Counted from the stretch's first letter, positions 9,131 through 18,798 are shown. The stretch: DNA of 64,000 nucleotides from JASSUD01 sp031963415 (GCA_031963415.1 JASSUI010000001.1:496001-560000), one strand, 5' to 3'. The notes: generated from the letters alone by a model not told the origin. Numbers and translations are program-made.

Positions 9131-10411
9131 TCAAGCGTTGCCATAATGAGTTTGCACATACTCACCCACAATCTGCTTAAACTCTTCAGCAATATGCTCG
9201 CCGCGCAATGTGCGCACTTTTTCGCCATCGATAAATACTGGCGCAGCTGGATTTTCTCCTGAACCTGGCAAACTAATGCCGATATTTGCGTGTTTAGACT
9301 CGCCTGGTCCGTTGACAATACATCCCATCACTGCGACACGCATACCAGCCGCGGCTGGATAGTCTTTACGCCAGCGTGGCATTTGCGCACCCAGATAATC
9401 TTGAATATCAGCGGCTAATTTTTGAAAGAAAGTGCTTGTTGTACGTCCACATCCTGGGCAAGCAATCACCATTGGCGTAAATAAACGCAAGCCCATCGTT
9501 TGTAAGATTTGCTGCGCTACTTTGACCTCTTGTGTACGCGCTGCATTAGGCTCTGGTGTTAAAGAGATGCGCAGTGTATCGCCAATCCCCTCTTGCAATA
9601 GCACGGCCAACGCAGCTGTCGAAGCGACAATACCTTTTGAGCCTAAACCTGCCTCAGTCAATCCAAGATGCAAAGCATAATTACAACGCTTAGCCAGTGC
9701 TCGGTAGACGGTAATTAAATGCTGCACCTCACTCACTTTGCAGGACAAGATGATGCGCTCTGCCGGCAGCCCTAATGCGACTGCTTGTTCGGCCGAACTT
9801 AGCGCTGATTGCAGCAGTGCCTCTAGCATCACATCTTGCGCTTCCCTCGGTTTGGCAAGACTTGCATTGGCATCCATCAGGCGCGCGAGCAACTCTTGAT
9901 CAAGACTCCCCCAATTCACACCAATCCGTACCGGCTTGTCATAGCGGCAGGCTGCTTCAATCATCTGCGCAAATTGCGTCTCATGCTTTTTGCCTTGGCC
10001 GACATTACCGGGATTAATACGATATTTAGACAACGCCTGCGCGCACTCAGGATAAGCGCGTAACAACACATGACCGTTGTAGTGAAAGTCACCAACCAGC
10101 GGAACTGATTCGCCCATACGGTCGAGCTGCTCTCGAATAACGGGCACTGCAGCTGCCGCCTGTGGTGTATTGACTGTAATACGTACTACTTCCGAGCCAG
10201 CCTGTGCTAACTCTTTGACTTGGATTGCTGTGGCTATTGCATCTGCTGTGTCGGTATTAGTCATCGACTGCACGCAAATAGGCGCATCGCCGCCAATCGT
10301 CACGCACCGCTCTTGCCAACGCACATCAACTGGCAGCGAGACACGGCGCGGCATCGGGCCACTTAAAAAATTTTCGCAGAGGGACTGCATACCCTCATTC
10401 CTCATAACCAT
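9131..10411 (-). CDS. ispG: 4-hydroxy-3-methylbut-2-enyl-diphosphate synthase IspG
   Basis: Iron-sulfur enzyme of the MEP isoprenoid pathway that converts MEcPP to HMBPP. The 426-aa protein contains GGDAPICVQSMTNTDTADA at the N-terminal TIM-barrel, and the 4Fe-4S ligands CPGCGRT and GCIVNGPGE near the C-terminus. The start is uncertain (the ATG at 10411, or the ATG eight codons in). The TGA stop abuts a family C repeat. It lies between rodZ and hisS, the usual order. Confidence 0.95.
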   Translation of the reverse strand: MVMRNEGMQSLCENFLSGPMPRRVSLPVDVRWQERCVTIGGDAPICVQSMTNTDTADAIATAIQVKELAQAGSEVVRITVNTPQAAAAVPVIREQLDRMGESVPLVGDFHYNGHVLLRAYPECAQALSKYRINPGNVGQGKKHETQFAQMIEAACRYDKPVRIGVNWGSLDQELLARLMDANASLAKPREAQDVMLEALLQSALSSAEQAVALGLPAERIILSCKVSEVQHLITVYRALAKRCNYALHLGLTEAGLGSKGIVASTAALAVLLQEGIGDTLRISLTPEPNAARTQEVKVAQQILQTMGLRLFTPMVIACPGCGRTTSTFFQKLAADIQDYLGAQMPRWRKDYPAAAGMRVAVMGCIVNGPGESKHANIGISLPGSGENPAAPVFIDGEKVRTLRGEHIAEEFKQIVGEYVQTHYGNA

Positions 10412-10917
10412 GAATAAAAATAAAACTGTGAGTAAGAATAAATAAAGAAAACAGTGAATAAGTCGAAAGTGAAAGTCTCGAACCTGCTAGCTATGCTAAC
10501 AGCAAGGCATTCATTACTTGGGAATTATTCAGCGTCTATTAATTCAAACAAATAAGTGAAACAAGTAAGGTAAGCGAAATAAATGAGTAATAGAAATAAG
10601 AGAAGCTCACGTGGGTAAAGGCCTATACACAAGTGAGCTTAATGTCGCCCTGCTTAGCGCTTGCACGCTCTATAGCGTGAGTGAATTGAGTTCATTTCAT
10701 CAACACTCAAGAACTTATTTAGCGCTTTCTCTGCTGCCGGCCCCCTTACTGGCAATACAAATTAGTACGGCAAAGAAGCACGTGAAAAAACCCAAATCAC
10801 TACCTTATTCCAAACCTGTTTTGGGTTTTCCTGGTGGCCTTGCGCGGCCGCAGACAGTACATCTTATACCGCAAGGGGGCGCGCCGCGGGGAAAGCCTAA
10901 ACAAGTTCCCCTCACCA
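10412..10917. repeat. Repeat-filled ispG-rodZ spacer (family C copies)
   Basis: Holds a family C element at about 10812-10908 (AAACCTGTTTTGGGTTTTCC to AAAGCCTAAACAAGTTC) and a more decayed one at about 10700-10800. The rest (10412-10690) shows no gene that I can support. Confidence 0.6.
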
Positions 10918-11898
10918 CTAAGGTAAGTTGAAGTGCACTACATTATTCTGCCTAGCATTTGCGTATTTTGAAGGGTCGACTCTCTTGCCATCTAATTCGA
11001 TAGATTCAAGACCTGTTTGGTTACCCACGATTAACTTAAAGGGAGCCACACCTTTTACGGTACGCTCTTGGCCTTGATACAGCACGCCTCCATATATCTC
11101 TTTGCCATCTTGCTGGCGTATGCTCACCCAATTATCTTGCGACACTTTGAAATGGATAGATGACAGATGAACTTGGCTTGGCTGATTTGCAGATACTTGC
11201 GCAGTCATCGATGCGGCGCTTGCCGCCGCGGCTACGGCTGGTACGCTTGAAGTCGAAGCTAGCGTTGCAGAGCTAGATACCGCAGCTGGTGTTTCTGGCT
11301 TAGCCTGATTCAGCGCTGCTGGTGTATTTAAATTCAGGTTTGTCCCTTTCACATCAGCAGACCAGTGTACTGATGCGCTGTTCCAATACAGTGCCAGGCA
11401 GATCAATGCTACAGCTATACCGATTAACCATACACGACCTTTTTTTAGACGCCCTTTCCAAATAACTGACTCATGATTGCGTGGCAAACTACCGCCATGC
11501 ATGCCTGGTGCCGACAATTCTGTCTTAAACAAGCCATCTACACGGTGCAATTCTTTTATGAAAGGCGTTGGATCAATCGCTATCAGTTTTGCATAGCTAC
11601 GCAACAGGCCCACTGCAAATGCAGGGCCCGGCAATTTATCTAACTCACCCGCTTCAAGCGCACGTAATTTGGCAACCGACACTTTAAGATGAGCAGAAAT
11701 GTCATCTAAAGCCCAATTCTTCTCCTCTCGCATCTGTGCCAGGCGAGCGCCTACATCACGCGCAAGCTCATAGCCAGGCTTTTTGTCGCTCTGGCTAGCC
11801 ATTTCTAATGAGGGCTCAGGTACGGGGTTTGACGTTTGCGATGATGGCTCATCTACCATCGATTCATTCTCGTCACTTATCCTATTCTTATCATTCAT
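10918..11898 (-). CDS. rodZ: Cell-shape protein RodZ
   Basis: RodZ links the MreB cytoskeleton to the elongasome. Of 326 residues, 40-110 form an HTH_25-type Xre-like domain (ARLAQMREEKNWALDDISAH ... LPGPAFAVGLLRSYAKLI), then a basic stretch, one membrane helix (about residues 155-172), an Ala/Ser/Thr/Val-rich linker, and a C-terminal DUF4115 beta domain (WVSIRQQDGKEIYGGVLYQG). It overlaps pilF by 8 nt, implying translational coupling. Confidence 0.92.
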   Translation of the reverse strand: MNDKNRISDENESMVDEPSSQTSNPVPEPSLEMASQSDKKPGYELARDVGARLAQMREEKNWALDDISAHLKVSVAKLRALEAGELDKLPGPAFAVGLLRSYAKLIAIDPTPFIKELHRVDGLFKTELSAPGMHGGSLPRNHESVIWKGRLKKGRVWLIGIAVALICLALYWNSASVHWSADVKGTNLNLNTPAALNQAKPETPAAVSSSATLASTSSVPAVAAAASAASMTAQVSANQPSQVHLSSIHFKVSQDNWVSIRQQDGKEIYGGVLYQGQERTVKGVAPFKLIVGNQTGLESIELDGKRVDPSKYANARQNNVVHFNLP

Positions 11899-12418
11899 CC
11901 CAGAATCCGTTGAGTTCAGGTGTTCTATGCTGCTCTAATCCGCGCTTTACAGCCTTAGGCCGTTCTGTGCAAGTAGCAGATAAATGCTTGATTCGTTTCT
12001 CTTCAGAAGGCGCTGCTTTAGCCGCTCGGTGCAGCATTTCAAGCCCTTCTGACGTTTGTCCTTCGCTGCAAAGAAAAGTACCGTAATTCAGTAGTAATAC
12101 TGCATCAGAATTACCGCCTTGTGCATCTAACGCTTTCTGAAAATAGGTACGTGCACTCGCTGTATCTTCCAACGCCAATGCTGCTAATGCACGTGCATGC
12201 AGTGCATTGCTAGTCGCGCTTGCAGCCAGTGCGCTATCAGCTTGACGGCTCGCTGTTTCCGGCTTGCCTTGTTCAAGTGATTCAAATGCAAGCGCTGTGT
12301 AAGCATCGGCCCGGTAGCGTGACGCATCCGACTCCAAGGGAGTATGGGGCTGCTTATCTGACGAAGCACAAGCACCGCATCCAAGCAACAGAATTAAGAC
12401 TAAATAACGCATCATCAT
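11891..12418 (-). CDS. pilF: PilF/PilW-like TPR lipoprotein (short)
   Basis: PilF/PilW is the pilotin of type IV pilus secretins. The product has a lipoprotein signal (MMMRYLVLILLLGCGAC, lipidated Cys near residue 17) and TPR-like helices (ADAYTALAFESLEQGKPETA, DSDAVLLLNYGTFLC-like segment). At 175 aa it is clearly shorter than typical Burkholderia homologues of about 250 aa or more. It overlaps rlmN upstream by 4 nt (ATGA) and rodZ downstream by 8 nt. Identity rests mainly on position; whether a pilus exists in this organism cannot be judged from the window. Confidence 0.75.
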   Translation of the reverse strand: MMMRYLVLILLLGCGACASSDKQPHTPLESDASRYRADAYTALAFESLEQGKPETASRQADSALAASATSNALHARALAALALEDTASARTYFQKALDAQGGNSDAVLLLNYGTFLCSEGQTSEGLEMLHRAAKAAPSEEKRIKHLSATCTERPKAVKRGLEQHRTPELNGFWDE

Positions 12419-13551
12419 AGCGAATCACCGTTATTCATGAGTGTTACGTTTTTTACCATTTTGCTACGTATTGCTAGGCGCGTACGGTCCTGCACTGCTC
12501 CCGCTAATTGACCGCAGGCCGCATCAATGTCGTCACCGCGAGTTTTGCGCACGGTTGTGGTTAACCCTGCATCCATCAGAATCTGTGCAAAGCGCTTAAT
12601 ACGAGTCGCAGGTGAGCGTAGCAAACCAGAACCTGGGAAAGGATTAAAAGGAATCAGATTAAACTTACAAGGTGTATCACGCACTAAATCGATTAATTGA
12701 TATGCATGCGTGTCGCTATCGTTGACGCCATCGAGCATACAATATTCAAATGTAATAAATTCACGCGGCGCAACTTTTAAATAACGTTGGCAAGCTTGCA
12801 TCAATTCAGCCAACGGATATTTTTTATTCAGCGGCACCAATTTATCGCGCAACGCATCATTTGGTGCATGCAGCGATACAGCTAGTGCAACAGGTAGTTC
12901 CGCGGCGAGCCGATCCATCATCGGAACGACACCCGAAGTCGAAAGCGTTACGCGCCGGCGCGATAAGCCATACGCGTTGTCATCCAGCATAATGCGCATC
13001 GCGGTGACAACTGCATCAAAATTGAGCAACGGCTCACCCATACCCATCATAACGACATTGGTAATCACGCGCGAAACTGTTGAAGGGGAATCATTTAGCT
13101 TGCGCAGCGCAAACTCAGCCATCCAGAGCTGACCAATAATCTCACCTACCGTTAAGTTCCGATTAAAACCCTGTTTGCCTGTCGAGCAAAAACTACAGTT
13201 AACCGCACAGCCAGCCTGTGAAGAGATGCATAGTGTGCCGCGTGTTTGTTCAGGGATAAACACCGCCTCAACGGCATTTTGCTTGCCTATATCAAGCAGC
13301 CATTTGCATGTGCCATCTGCGGATACATGTTGATGAATGATGTCGGGCGAACGGATCGTCGCACAAGTCATCAGCTTTTCGCGTAGCGACTTGGCAAGAT
13401 CAGTCATTTGATTGAAATCAGCTGCTCCACGCTGATGAATCCAGCGCTGCAGCTGTTTGGCGCGAAACGGCTTTTCCCCCAAGCTGTTGCAATAAGCAAT
13501 GAGCTTGGTAGCGTCAAAATCAAGGAGGTTAACTATTTCTGTAGACGTCAT
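12415..13551 (-). CDS. rlmN: Dual-specificity rRNA/tRNA methyltransferase RlmN
   Basis: Radical-SAM enzyme that methylates C2 of A2503 in 23S rRNA and A37 of some tRNAs. The 378-aa protein contains the CxxxCxxC cluster (CAVNCSFCSTG), GMGEPLLNFD, and the late conserved TVRKTRGDDIDAACGQL with the catalytic Cys. It is first in the rlmN-pilF-rodZ group; ndk lies upstream across a repeat element. Confidence 0.96.
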   Translation of the reverse strand: MTSTEIVNLLDFDATKLIAYCNSLGEKPFRAKQLQRWIHQRGAADFNQMTDLAKSLREKLMTCATIRSPDIIHQHVSADGTCKWLLDIGKQNAVEAVFIPEQTRGTLCISSQAGCAVNCSFCSTGKQGFNRNLTVGEIIGQLWMAEFALRKLNDSPSTVSRVITNVVMMGMGEPLLNFDAVVTAMRIMLDDNAYGLSRRRVTLSTSGVVPMMDRLAAELPVALAVSLHAPNDALRDKLVPLNKKYPLAELMQACQRYLKVAPREFITFEYCMLDGVNDSDTHAYQLIDLVRDTPCKFNLIPFNPFPGSGLLRSPATRIKRFAQILMDAGLTTTVRKTRGDDIDAACGQLAGAVQDRTRLAIRSKMVKNVTLMNNGDSL

Positions 13552-13583
13552 GGAAAGGCCGTTTTTTAGCGTCAGCTTTTTTA

Positions 13584-13681
13584 GAACTTGTTTAGACCCT
13601 CCCTAACACCTTCGCGCCGCTGACGTACTGTTGGTACTGTCTGCGGCCGCGCAAGGCTACCAGGAAGACTCTACATAGCTC
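13584..13681. mobile_element. MITE-like element, family C, with TTA target duplication at the ndk stop
   Basis: 98 bp from GAACTTGTTTAGACCCTCCC to the GACTCTACATAGCTC end. TTA at 13581-13583 is repeated at 13682-13684, and the latter is the TAA stop of ndk on the minus strand. Confidence 0.8.
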
Positions 13682-14086
13682 TTAGTTAAAAAAGAAAGCA
13701 ATTTCGGTACGCGCGTTTTCTAAGCTGTCTGAGCCGTGTACTGCATTCGCATCGATGCTATCTGCAAAGTCAGCGCGAATCGTGCCTGGTGCGGCTTCTT
13801 TAGGGTTGGTTGCACCCATTAATTCACGGTTTTTCGCGACCGCGTTTTCACCTTCTAACACCTGCACAAAAACAGGGCCAGAAATCATAAATTCTACGAG
13901 AGCATTAAAAAATGGACGTTCTTTATGAATAGCGTAGAAATTTTCTGCATCAGCACGTGACAAACTGACCATACGTGCCTCTACCACTTTCAAGCCAGCA
14001 TCTTCAAAACGGCTAATGATCTTGCCAATCACATTTTTAGCAACTGCATCAGGTTTAATAATCGATAAAGTGCGTTCTAGCGCCAT
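13682..14086 (-). CDS. ndk: Nucleoside diphosphate kinase
   Basis: Balances NTP pools by phosphotransfer through a phospho-histidine. The 134-aa protein has ERTLSIIKPDAVAKNVIG, the catalytic His in NAVHGSDSLENA, and the EIAFFF end. Typical Burkholderia enzymes are about 141 aa; here the chain stops after FFFN, and the stop codon coincides with the target duplication of a repeat element, so the last residues may have been lost. Position upstream of rlmN is canonical. Confidence 0.96.
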   Translation of the reverse strand: MALERTLSIIKPDAVAKNVIGKIISRFEDAGLKVVEARMVSLSRADAENFYAIHKERPFFNALVEFMISGPVFVQVLEGENAVAKNRELMGATNPKEAAPGTIRADFADSIDANAVHGSDSLENARTEIAFFFN

Positions 14087-14321
14087 CTAAAGCTCCAAAA
14101 AAAATTAATCAAATTTGATAATCTGACTAATAACGTGATCAAGTAAAATTATCTATTAGACCATTTAGGAAATGGTTAAATAAGGTGCGCGCAGCTACTT
14201 ACCTTAAAGCCTGCTCGCAAATAGTCTAAGAGGCTATTGGTACAGCATCAAACGAATCTGCTATTCTAGCATCATGCACTTACCGCTGTTCAGGACCTAG
14301 CCTAATGGCTGCTCTGACTTC

Positions 14322-14423
14322 GAACCTGTTTAGATTCTCCCTGGCACCCTTAAGCCTCCTTACTGTACCAACTTATACTGGCAGCAAAGGCGCAAGACCA
14401 CCAGGAAGACTCTAAGCAGATTG
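14322..14423. mobile_element. MITE-like element, family C (ndk-14475 gap)
   Basis: Left end GAACCTGTTTAGATTCTCCC, right end GGAAGACTCTAAGCAGATTG (diverged). No matching target duplication is visible. Confidence 0.6.
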
Positions 14424-14474
14424 TTACGCTAGCTACCCCAAATAGCGCGTACGCTTTACTTGCAAGGAGAAAAG

Positions 14475-15176
14475 ATGAACGAATACCGGACTTATGATTT
14501 ACAGCGCAACAGCACTTCAGCAGCACTCAACGTCCGTAATCGGGTGTTGCGTAATACTTATTGGTTGCTCGCGTTATCGATGGTACCAACTGTACTCGGT
14601 GCTTGGATTGGTATTAGCACCGGTTTTTCACTTCTAGCACGCACAAGCCCAGGTCTTACTCTGCTACTTTTTATGGGCATTGCTTTTGGCTTTATGTTCG
14701 CGATTGAGCGTTATAAAAATAGCGGCGTCGGCGTGGCATTATTGCTAGGCTTTACGTTCTTCATGGGGCTGATGCTCTCGCGTATGCTGAGTTTTATCCT
14801 CGGTTTCTCAAACGGCCCTACGCTGATCATGCTAGCATTTGGCGGCACTGGGATTGTCTTCACTACGATGGCATCGATTGCCACTTTCTCAAAGCGTGAT
14901 TTTTCAGGTTTGAGCAAATGGCTTTTTATGGGCGTGGTCGTATTGTTAATCGCTTCAGTGGCTAATATTTGGTTAAAGCTGCCATCTTTGATGCTCACTG
15001 TCTCAGTCTTGTCGATTGTTATTTTTTCAGCCTATATGCTGTTTGATGTACAACGTGTTGTGAATGGCGGCGAGACTAACTATATCTCCGCTGCACTCGC
15101 TATTTATTTAGATATTTACAACGTGTTCGTTAACTTGCTTGCCATTCTTGGTATTTTTGGTGGTAATCGAGAGTAA
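14475..15176 (+). CDS. Bax inhibitor-1 / YccA-like membrane protein
   Basis: 233-aa integral membrane protein with seven predicted hydrophobic helices and the BI-1 family pattern (FMFAIERYKNSGVGVALLLG, TTMASIATFSKRDFSGLSKW, a C-terminal DIYNVFVNLLAILGIFGG). Bacterial members (YccA, YbhL) interact with FtsH or act as calcium-leak channels; the substrate here is unknown. ATG 14475 is chosen because AAGGAG lies 7 nt upstream, inside a longer TTG-started frame. It is transcribed opposite to its neighbours and ends at a strong terminator. Confidence 0.88.
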   Translation: MNEYRTYDLQRNSTSAALNVRNRVLRNTYWLLALSMVPTVLGAWIGISTGFSLLARTSPGLTLLLFMGIAFGFMFAIERYKNSGVGVALLLGFTFFMGLMLSRMLSFILGFSNGPTLIMLAFGGTGIVFTTMASIATFSKRDFSGLSKWLFMGVVVLLIASVANIWLKLPSLMLTVSVLSIVIFSAYMLFDVQRVVNGGETNYISAALAIYLDIYNVFVNLLAILGIFGGNRE

Positions 15177-15223
15177 TGCTCAATAGAAATTGAGTAGATA
15201 AAACCCGTACATATTGCACTTTT

Positions 15224-15266
15224 AAGCCGCACGAATTTTCAGGTTCGCGCGGCTTTTTTATTTTTC
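15224..15266 (+). terminator. Rho-independent terminator, possibly bidirectional
   Basis: 12-bp stem AAGCCGCACGAA / TTCGCGCGGCTT with one mismatch, 8-nt loop, then TTTTTTATTTTT. It serves the plus-strand BI-1 gene and lies just beyond the 3' end of the convergent rlmD. Confidence 0.9.
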
Positions 15267-15274
15267 ATTCACCA

Positions 15275-16630
15275 TTAATCCCGCTCAAAAAGCGCGATAG
15301 ATTCCACATGCGAGGTATGCGGGAACATATTGATGATGCCTGCGCCACGTAACGTATAGCCAGCTTGATGTACAAGTATTGCTGTATCACGAGCAAGGGT
15401 GGCGGGATTACATGAGACATAAACAATACGGCTTGGCATGGGGCCATTGGTTGCTTGGCACTCAGCCAATGCTTTTGCGACTGCTAGCGCGCCTTCGCGT
15501 GGCGGGTCAATTAGCCATTTGTCGAAAGCCCCTAATTTACGTAGATCATCGGCAGTGATTTCAAATAAATTGCGACATAGAAAAGAAGTTCGCTCGCTCA
15601 CGCCATTTAGCTGTGCATTCTCAAATGCACGCTCTGTTAGCTTTTCACTACCTTCGATGCCGATGACCTCCGCTGCACGACGAGCTAATGGTAAAGTGAA
15701 ATTACCTATTCCACAAAATAAATCAAGAATGCGTTCATTCCGCTTAGGCTCCAGCAAACGTATCGCACGGCTTATCAAAGCACGATTAATTAGCTGATTG
15801 ACTTGCGTGAAATCGGTCGGCCTAAACGGCATCCTGATGTCAAATTCAGGCAATGTATACGCCAGCTCAGTTTGTATCGGGTCAAGAGGAAAAATGGAAT
15901 CTGGCCCTTTAGGTTGCAGCCAAAACTGCACTTGATGGTTTTTAGCAAATTTGCGCAGCAACGCTTCGTCGGCTTCAGTTAGTGGAACCAATACCCGTAG
16001 CACTAACGCCGTGATGTCAGTACCTACCGAAACTTCGATCTGCGGCATTCTTTCGCGAATCGATAAATGTTCAACTAGTTCACGTAGCGGCACCAGCATG
16101 TTTGAAATATGCGGTGGCAAAATTTCGCAGCTGGTCATGTCAGCCACATAACTACGACGCCGCTCGTGAAAGCCAACTAACACCCCTCCCTTTTTCTCCA
16201 CATAACGCACGGCAAGCCGCGCACGTGAACGATACCCCCAAGCAGGGCCGGCGATGGGTCGAAAAATTTGCTGTGCACGTGTTTGCGCAAGATGCGCTAA
16301 TTGGTCTTCAAGCACGCGTTGTTTAACCGCAAGTTGAGCATGCACGTTTAAATGTTGCATAGAGCAACCACCACAACGCCCAAAAAAGCGACAAAGCGGT
16401 TTCGTGCGTGACGCACTCTCGCGCAATACGCTAATTAGTTGTGCTTGCTCAAAATTGGGCTTTTTACGGTAACTTGAATAGCTCACTCGCTCACCTGGCA
16501 GCGCGCCTTCAACAAAAATAACCTTCGCACCCTCCCCTGTTTCGTTAGTCAATCGACCCACACCGCGGGCTTCCAAGTCAAGTGATTCAATATCAAGTAC
16601 AGGAGCAGTAGTTGTCATAGTTTCAGACAT
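15275..16630 (-). CDS. rlmD: 23S rRNA (uracil-1939-C5)-methyltransferase RlmD
   Basis: SAM-dependent RNA methyltransferase with an iron-sulfur cluster. The 451-aa protein has an N-terminal TRAM domain, cluster cysteines CRFFGRCGGCSMQH, a Rossmann methyltransferase core (LDLFCGIGNFTLPLA) and the catalytic SCNPATLARD motif. It follows the exonuclease and rpoS genes, as in Burkholderia. Start ATG 16630 agrees with family length; an in-frame ATG lies four codons inside. Confidence 0.95.
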   Translation of the reverse strand: MSETMTTTAPVLDIESLDLEARGVGRLTNETGEGAKVIFVEGALPGERVSYSSYRKKPNFEQAQLISVLRESASRTKPLCRFFGRCGGCSMQHLNVHAQLAVKQRVLEDQLAHLAQTRAQQIFRPIAGPAWGYRSRARLAVRYVEKKGGVLVGFHERRRSYVADMTSCEILPPHISNMLVPLRELVEHLSIRERMPQIEVSVGTDITALVLRVLVPLTEADEALLRKFAKNHQVQFWLQPKGPDSIFPLDPIQTELAYTLPEFDIRMPFRPTDFTQVNQLINRALISRAIRLLEPKRNERILDLFCGIGNFTLPLARRAAEVIGIEGSEKLTERAFENAQLNGVSERTSFLCRNLFEITADDLRKLGAFDKWLIDPPREGALAVAKALAECQATNGPMPSRIVYVSCNPATLARDTAILVHQAGYTLRGAGIINMFPHTSHVESIALFERD

Positions 16631-16646
16631 AAACAGAATTTTCGTA

Positions 16647-16778
16647 GAGGCTGTTCATAATCTCAAAGCAGGAAGATATTAAAGATGATTGGTATGTATG
16701 TTGGGGTGGCGCAGCAACCCTAACATGTGAGCCGCGTAACCCTAATATTTCTTCTTTCGGGAGATCATGAGCAGATTC
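16647..16778. mobile_element. MITE-like element, family B (rlmD upstream)
   Basis: GAGGCTGTTCATAATCTC at the left, GAGATCATGAGCAGATTC at the right, with a short TGTTGGGGTGG core. It is inserted between the exonuclease gene and rlmD. The border triplets (GTA, TTA) do not match exactly. Confidence 0.65.
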
Positions 16779-16900
16779 TTAAATAACAAGGAAAACGCAT
16801 TTCGCCCTTTAAAAATAGCTAGGCAGCATAGCACCTGGCTAAAATTAAAGATGATGAATAAAAAGTGGATAAAAAAAGCTGAAATCGTGCGAGCGTAATT

Positions 16901-17677
16901 TTAATCGTCAAATGCATTTAAATATTCTGCCCAATGCGGTGCGGGTTCCGCAGCAAGTGCATTTTTAATCAGGCTTAATTCATTCGCATACTCTTGTGCA
17001 GTAAAGCCGCCACGCATCAATTGAAAGCGACAATACAGTAAATAAGTATTCACCACGTCGGTTTCGCAGTAGTTGCGGATTTCATCAAGCTGGCCCTGCT
17101 GAAAAGCTTGCCACACCTGCGAACCATCCATGCCGAGTTTACCGGGGAAGCCACACAATTTTGCCAACGCATCAAGTGGCACGTTAGCGCGAGGTTGGTA
17201 AAGCGCGAGCAAATCCATTAAATCGGTGTGGCGTGTGTGATAGCGACTGATGTAGTTATTCCATTTAAAGTCGCGATCGTCTTCGCCTAAATCCCAATAC
17301 TTCGGCGCTACCACATTGTTAATAAGCGCCCGATAATGCAATACAGGCAAGTCAAACCCACCGCCATTCCAAGACACAAGCTGCGGCGTGTATTTTTCGA
17401 TCACTCGAAAAAAAGCTTGGATTAACGTCGCTTCCGTATCTTTTGTGCTGCCTATTGAGCGTACACGGAAACCATCGCGATCTCGAAACACGCAAGAAAT
17501 CGCCGCTATGCGATGTAAATGATGCGGTAGAAAATCTGAGCCTGTTTTTTCTCGGCGCGCATCAAAAGTTTGTTGCACCAATGCTTCATCGGATAAGTTC
17601 AACACCGCCGAATCAAGGCGCCGCAGACCTGCGACATCAGGAATAGTTTCAATATCAAAAACGAGAATGGGCGTCAC
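16901..17677 (-). CDS. Predicted 3'-5' exonuclease (PolB-exonuclease-like)
   Basis: About 258 aa beginning TPILVFDIETIPDV, the ExoI motif with catalytic Asp/Glu. Further motifs are SWNGGGFDLPVLHYRA (ExoII) and YCETDVVNTYLLYCR (ExoIII), as in DnaQ-like exonucleases related to DNA polymerase B proofreading domains. The start GTG at 17677 is supported by AGGAGG 6-7 nt upstream and by a 4-nt GTGA overlap with the rpoS stop; the longer ATG-initiated frame (to 17728) is unlikely. Substrate is unknown. Confidence 0.88.
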   Translation of the reverse strand: MTPILVFDIETIPDVAGLRRLDSAVLNLSDEALVQQTFDARREKTGSDFLPHHLHRIAAISCVFRDRDGFRVRSIGSTKDTEATLIQAFFRVIEKYTPQLVSWNGGGFDLPVLHYRALINNVVAPKYWDLGEDDRDFKWNNYISRYHTRHTDLMDLLALYQPRANVPLDALAKLCGFPGKLGMDGSQVWQAFQQGQLDEIRNYCETDVVNTYLLYCRFQLMRGGFTAQEYANELSLIKNALAAEPAPHWAEYLNAFDD

Positions 17678-18726
17678 AAGACAGCCTCCTTTCGAATGCC
17701 ATTTGAAATGAAGTAACGCTTTAACCACATCAGCGCTTCGTGCTGGAGTTGCCGTACACGCTCGGGCGTGATCTGCATTTCTCCTGCTATTTTATCGAGC
17801 GTAGCCGGCTCGCTATGATTTAACCCAAAACGATATTCAATCACACGGCGATGCTTCTCTGGCATGCGTGCAAGCCAGATACTAATAAGCTGCTCAAGTT
17901 CATGATAACGCGCTTCGGTATCTGGCGACGGAGCGTGATTATCCGCTAAAAAATCAATTAAGCTATTTTCTGAATTCTCTTCAAGGGGGGTGTCGAGCGA
18001 AGTAATGTGTTCATTCAAAGCCAGAATCGCGGCTACCTCTTGCGCTTTTTTGCCGGTTAACTCTGCGATATCTTCAAAGCTCGCTTCTTCATGCTCTGAT
18101 TGAGCGAAACTGCGAAGTTTTTTCTCAAGGTAATACTTGGCGCGCAACACTTGGTTAATCCCTCGCACCACATGCACTGGCAAGCGCACAGTGCGCCCTT
18201 GATTCATAATCGCGCGCTCAATATTTTGCCGTATCCACCAAGTTGCGTAGGTAGAAAAACGAAAGCCACGCTGCGGATCAAATTTTTCGATAGCATGCAT
18301 TAAACCAAGATTGCCTTCTTCGATTAAATCAAGCAAAGGCACACCGCGATTTAAATAGCTTTTAGCAATGCTGACAACCAGGCGTAGATTGTGCTCGATC
18401 ATAATTTGCCGCGCAGCAAAATCGCCAGCAAGCGCCAACGTCGCATAATGGCGCTCTTCATCGACTGTCAGTAAAGGTTTAAGGCTGATTTTATATAGAT
18501 AACGCTGAATGGTGTCGGCACTTAATTCAACGCCTAGTAAAGACCGTTCCTCTACCTCGCTTGCGTCTTCCTCATCGGCAGGATTTAGGTTGGGTTCCTC
18601 TGCCGCATCCTCGGCTTGTGACACGGCATCAAGAAACGTATCAAGCGCTTCGTCGCCTGGCTCCTCTCCCGTTTTGTGGTCGAGTTGAGAAGGAGGAGAG
18701 AGTACATCGCGCTTTGATTTAGTCAT
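17674..18726 (-). CDS. rpoS: RNA polymerase sigma factor RpoS
   Basis: Stationary-phase/general-stress sigma factor. Regions in order: 1.2 (DTIQRYLYKISLKPLLTVDE), 2 (EHNLRLVVSIAKSYLNRGVP, DLIEEGNLGLMHAIEKFD, FSTYATWWIRQNIERAI), 3, and 4 (RVIEYRFGLNHSEPATLDKI, TPERVRQLQHEALMWLKRYF). The acidic N-terminal extension is variable. An in-frame frame extends to 18798, but homologues start near MTKSKR, so 18726 is preferred; no clear ribosome site supports either. Its usual upstream neighbour nlpD, which carries the main rpoS promoter in E. coli, is 21 kb away here. Confidence 0.93.
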   Translation of the reverse strand: MTKSKRDVLSPPSQLDHKTGEEPGDEALDTFLDAVSQAEDAAEEPNLNPADEEDASEVEERSLLGVELSADTIQRYLYKISLKPLLTVDEERHYATLALAGDFAARQIMIEHNLRLVVSIAKSYLNRGVPLLDLIEEGNLGLMHAIEKFDPQRGFRFSTYATWWIRQNIERAIMNQGRTVRLPVHVVRGINQVLRAKYYLEKKLRSFAQSEHEEASFEDIAELTGKKAQEVAAILALNEHITSLDTPLEENSENSLIDFLADNHAPSPDTEARYHELEQLISIWLARMPEKHRRVIEYRFGLNHSEPATLDKIAGEMQITPERVRQLQHEALMWLKRYFISNGIRKEAVL

Positions 18727-18798
18727 ATCGATTGAATTGATTAAAGAGGCCATTAAAAGGCTATTTGCGAGCACATGACGAGGCTGGCAAATTATCAA

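Noticed and set aside
10611..10931. 106-codon plus-strand frame between ispG and rodZ
   Set aside because: It translates through family C repeat sequence and ends inside rodZ; no independent support.
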